Positions 30,037-32,679 of a DNA stretch of 32,679 nucleotides are shown here, in pieces. Origin of the DNA: an uncultured Bacillota bacterium (GTDB taxonomy: Bacteria; Bacillota_I; Bacilli_A; RF39; UBA660); NCBI GenBank assembly GCA_947246355.1, contig CAMXQX010000006.1, positions 1 through 32,679 on the forward strand. Direction: 5' to 3'. The notes under the pieces are model-generated. The model was not told where the DNA came from. It saw only the letters and a program-made list of their open reading frames with translations, and ran no database searches. The translations under genes were made by a program, and so were the position numbers. The first letter of the stretch is position 1. The number at the start of each line of letters is the position of its first letter.

Positions 30037-31464
30037 CTATATAGCCGCCATTATTAGTATAGCAATCGTAACAACTACTAATAAAGTAAGCACAAATTTC
30101 CAAATATGTTTTAAATATTCTTTATAAGAGATATTCATGTACTTAAGTCCAAGCACTAACATCACTGATGTTGGTACAACAAGGGACACAATACCATAAA
30201 TTGATTGTACTGTAATAGAAATTATATTTATATCTTTAACCATTAAAGTTGTCATCGGATCATAGATTGCGAATAACAAATATGGATAAGAACTATAAAT
30301 AATGCTACCAATACTACTGATTCCAGCAATAGCAAAATAATTGAATTTTGACGCCCCTCCAACCAAAGCATTTACAATCGTTTGGAAAAATGGGGTTTGT
30401 GTACTATTAACTGTATAAAGAAGAAGATTGGCAAAGATGACAACAACAGCAACAGGAAGCATCTCCTTTACTCCATCAACAAATGATTCCATAGCCTCTT
30501 TCATCTGTAATTTGTAAACCCACGCTGTTACTAATGATAAAAGAACAAGTAACATCACAAATTCATAATTGCCCCAATATCCAAATGCAGAGATAGAACC
30601 AAGTAATTTTTGGAAAATGGCAAAATCATTGATCGTAACCGATGTAATTTTCGTATACAATTCATCAAAGAAATCAATTTTAAGTGCACTCCAATTAAAC
30701 ATAGAAACAAAGACAAGCAACACTGTGATAATAAATAAAACAATACCTGTCGTTGGTTTTTTGCTTGCTTTTATTGTTTTATTATATAAGGGAGAGTCCT
30801 CTGTTTTCGTCTCTTCTTTCTTTGTACCCTTCTTTGGTTTTTTCTCTCCTTTATTTCCGATTAAAATAAAAGTCAATAAGGTTCCAAATACAAGGACAAA
30901 TAAAACAATAGAATAGATAATTGTCGCTTCAATTTCAACACTTAGAAAATAATTAACATAATTATATCCATCCATATTGTATCCAACAAAAGAAGCCATT
31001 CCACCTACGATAATTGCACCAAATGTTGCTAAGAAAGACTTCATTTTATTGAATCCTAACGTTGTTAAAATAGCAATAGATAGTGGAATAAGTAAGAAAA
31101 GAGGTAAACTCAAATTTAATCCTGCTGTTATTAACGCATAAAACAAGGTCGTTAAAAGAATAAAGATTGTTTCCTTTCCTTTAAATTTCTTAGAAATTCC
31201 TTCCACCATACTTTTTAAAATACCAGTTTTGTTTAAAATACCATAAAGTCCCCCTACAGCAAGAACAACTAAAGCATTAAGTACAAACATTTGGTATACA
31301 GATGTGGCAATAGGATATAAGAATAAATCTCCTATTCCAAGTGGTGTAGTTGTTGTTTTAGTAAATACTCCACTAGAAAATGATCCACCTGGTATAATCC
31401 AAGTTAGTACAACATAAACTAAAAAAACGATTCCGATTGCTTTTAATAAATCATGTTTTTTCAT
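30037..31464 (-). CDS. YfcC/DcuC-like anaerobic C4-dicarboxylate or amino-acid carrier
   Basis: A 475-residue polytopic membrane protein with about 11-12 TM segments. The N-terminal LLKAIGIVFLVYVVLTWIIPGGSF resembles the opening TWIIPAGxF pattern of the YfcC family in the ion transporter superfamily; the second half has NLLLYTVNSTQTPFFQTIVNALVG. A charged cytosolic loop (KGEKKPKKGTKKEETKTED) splits the protein near residues 205-225. Family members carry dicarboxylates, arginine/ornithine or short peptides by secondary transport; the substrate is not assignable. The RBS is GGAGG nine bases before the ATG. It forms its own unit with an extended -10 promoter and a terminator. Confidence 0.65.
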   Translation of the reverse strand: MKKHDLLKAIGIVFLVYVVLTWIIPGGSFSSGVFTKTTTTPLGIGDLFLYPIATSVYQMFVLNALVVLAVGGLYGILNKTGILKSMVEGISKKFKGKETIFILLTTLFYALITAGLNLSLPLFLLIPLSIAILTTLGFNKMKSFLATFGAIIVGGMASFVGYNMDGYNYVNYFLSVEIEATIIYSIVLFVLVFGTLLTFILIGNKGEKKPKKGTKKEETKTEDSPLYNKTIKASKKPTTGIVLFIITVLLVFVSMFNWSALKIDFFDELYTKITSVTINDFAIFQKLLGSISAFGYWGNYEFVMLLVLLSLVTAWVYKLQMKEAMESFVDGVKEMLPVAVVVIFANLLLYTVNSTQTPFFQTIVNALVGGASKFNYFAIAGISSIGSIIYSSYPYLLFAIYDPMTTLMVKDINIISITVQSIYGIVSLVVPTSVMLVLGLKYMNISYKEYLKHIWKFVLTLLVVVTIAILIMAAI

Positions 31465-31484
31465 AACTTATAACCTCCATTATA

Positions 31485-31493
31485 AGTATAGCA
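31485..31493 (-). promoter_or_regulatory. Extended -10 promoter of the carrier gene
   Basis: On the minus strand TGCTATACT, about 20 bases from the start codon; -35 not clear. Confidence 0.5.
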
Positions 31494-31605
31494 AAGTTTC
31501 TTTTAAATAGAAAGCTTTTTTTCCCAATAATTACCTTATTTTCAATAATTTTCATCTAATTTTCACGTTTTTTCTATCTATATTCTCTTTATTTTTTTGA
31601 TAAAA

Positions 31606-31661
31606 GTGCAAAAAAAAAGAAAAAGGAATGAAATAAAACTAAAAAATTCTTTATTTCATAT
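31606..31661 (-). terminator. Distal hairpin after the 244-residue gene
   Basis: On the minus strand ATGAAATAAA and TTTATTTCAT (10 bp, 12-base loop) are followed by a long T-rich tract (TCCTTTTTCTTTTTTTTT). It lies about 260 bases past the stop and is probably a backup. Confidence 0.45.
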
Positions 31662-31754
31662 TCACTTTGGTTTTAAATCTGTTCTTTTTCATTTTTTACG
31701 ATATGACATTTTATTTTCCTCGATATATATATATCTTTATCATTTTCATAGTAA

Positions 31755-31790
31755 ACAAAAAATAGGAAAATAGATTTCCATATTTCCTAT
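31755..31790 (-). terminator. Likely terminator of the 244-residue gene
   Basis: On the minus strand ATAGGAAA and TTTCCTAT surround a 13-base loop and are followed by TTTTTTG. It lies about 130 bases after the stop. Confidence 0.6.
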
Positions 31791-31921
31791 GTTCTTCTTT
31801 TTTCCTAAATAATACCACTAAAACAAATTTCCATTACAATTCATTTCATAAAGTACTTTTACTATGCACCAATGCTAATGATAAATTTTTTTAATATGCG
31901 TCTTCATGCTTTCAACAAACC

Positions 31922-32656
31922 TTATTTTATTTCAGATTTATATACATTAATTACAGGTCTAATTGGCATTAATCCTGAACTCCAATGATCAACAAAATAT
32001 CTTGGATTAGAGTTATCATATCCCTCTTGATTAGCAACACATGGCCCACAGCTTAGATTATAATATGATTGACACTTTCCTGTAGTACATTTTGTTGTAC
32101 TCATAGTAAGTCCTAAAAAATTAGATAAATCATACGTTCCCAAATAGTTATAATGATCTATTTCATCGTCATATTTAAAATTATTATCTATTGCAAACAA
32201 ATCTTCTAACTTAATTAGACGAATGGTATAGTTGTCTACTTTTTTCAATTTTACATTTAATTTTTCTCCGATGCTATCTACATATTTTTTGATCTCACTT
32301 TGATTATAATTTATTTTTTCACTATTAAAAACTTCACTAGATATTTTTTCATAAATTTCACCTTGCATCGCTTCGTCATATGTATTTTTCGCTATTGCTG
32401 TTACATAATCACTTTTCTCATCGCTGTTTTTAATAATTATCCATTTTGAACCATTTTTTAATTCAATATTTTCAAATACTTCATATTTTTTATACTTTTC
32501 TTCTTTTGTTGGATTCTTTTCATCTGTTTTTTCTTCTTTTTGTGTTGGATTCTTTTCTTTTACCTCCTCTTTATTTGTTACCTTATCATATACTATATAT
32601 CCCCCTAAGGCTATAATAATCACAGATAAAACAACAATTACAATATTTTTCTTCAT
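31922..32656 (-). CDS. Membrane-anchored extracellular protein of unknown function
   Basis: A 244-residue protein with an N-terminal anchor (KNIVIVVLSVIIIALGGYIVYDK) and then a Lys/Glu-rich stalk holding two copies of EKNPTxKEEK. The outer part (about 55-244) has a possible disulfide cluster (KCTTGKCQSYYNLSCGPC) and ends in GLMPIRPVINVYKSEIK. That ending is a style I associate with the C-termini of DUF6273-like extracellular domains in gut Firmicutes, so it may be such a domain. Partner and role are unknown. The RBS GAAGGAG precedes the ATG. The promoter lies outside the window. Confidence 0.7.
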   Translation of the reverse strand: MKKNIVIVVLSVIIIALGGYIVYDKVTNKEEVKEKNPTQKEEKTDEKNPTKEEKYKKYEVFENIELKNGSKWIIIKNSDEKSDYVTAIAKNTYDEAMQGEIYEKISSEVFNSEKINYNQSEIKKYVDSIGEKLNVKLKKVDNYTIRLIKLEDLFAIDNNFKYDDEIDHYNYLGTYDLSNFLGLTMSTTKCTTGKCQSYYNLSCGPCVANQEGYDNSNPRYFVDHWSSGLMPIRPVINVYKSEIK

Positions 32657-32679
32657 ACATTTTCTCCTTCAAAATTAAT

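Larger units (their letters stand above)
31494..31921. other. AT-rich intergenic stretch with terminator hairpins only
   Basis: About 430 bases between the carrier promoter and the last gene. I find no ORF with a supported start, no tRNA and no conserved RNA motif. It has two minus-strand hairpins that would end transcription of the 244-residue gene (see terminators) and long A/T runs. Confidence 0.5.

Noticed and set aside
31494-31921. Possible tRNA or small RNA in the long gap
   Set aside because: No T-loop motif (GTTCGA-like), no cloverleaf and no promoter within the gap that would serve it.

Overview
The window is AT-rich, densely packed, single-chromosome-type DNA from a low-GC Gram-positive bacterium of the Bacilli / Erysipelotrichia / RF39-like part of the tree. 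This placement is an inference from gene order (spoVB, comN, secDF, relA, dtd) and from the protein families, not from a search. It has a cell wall (LD/DD-carboxypeptidase, FtsEX, PAP2 phosphatase) and reads TGA as stop: prfB encodes an SPF/GGQ release factor 2 and still carries its programmed frameshift at an in-frame TGA. It is therefore not a code-4 mollicute. I see no IS element, phage, CRISPR array, rRNA or tRNA.

Layout. 1-6.3 kb (minus): a tight operon comN-secDF-relA-dtd-AI-2E-type permease, divergent from spoVB (plus). 7.6-11.8 kb: an accessory-looking stretch with a secreted protein, a CPBP protease, a plus-strand UDG-superfamily protein, an unrecognised 274-residue protein and a DUF362 protein, most with their own promoters and terminators. 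11.8-17.2 kb: recG, an unknown acidic protein, engB, and a three-gene operon of unknowns whose first gene holds a transglutaminase-like fold that seems to lack its catalytic residues. 17.4-20.2 kb: an SPFH protein, a soluble and a membrane Tim44-like protein, all three ending in zinc ribbons (resembling the B. subtilis ydjGHI set, but with no pspA here). 20.3-22.9 kb: LdcB/VanY-type carboxypeptidase with a DUF5011-like domain, an RluA-family pseudouridine synthase and a PAP2 phosphatase. 22.9-25.9 kb: an operon of XRE repressor, small membrane protein and NatAB-like ABC exporter behind a consensus promoter with a perfect 16-bp palindrome at the predicted start site. 26.2-30 kb: prfB-yitT-ftsE-ftsX. 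30-32.7 kb: a YfcC/DcuC-like carrier and a membrane-anchored unknown protein.

Main points for a second look: (1) the only Rel protein seen here has lost most hydrolase metal ligands while keeping the synthetase motifs; (2) the zinc-ribbon SPFH/Tim44 cluster; (3) the operon with the degenerate transglutaminase-like protein; (4) the XRE-controlled ABC operon with a clear operator; (5) the prfB frameshift plus a 12-bp hairpin just upstream of its ribosome binding site; (6) a promoter pattern in which weak -35 boxes go with an extended -10 (TGnTATAAT).
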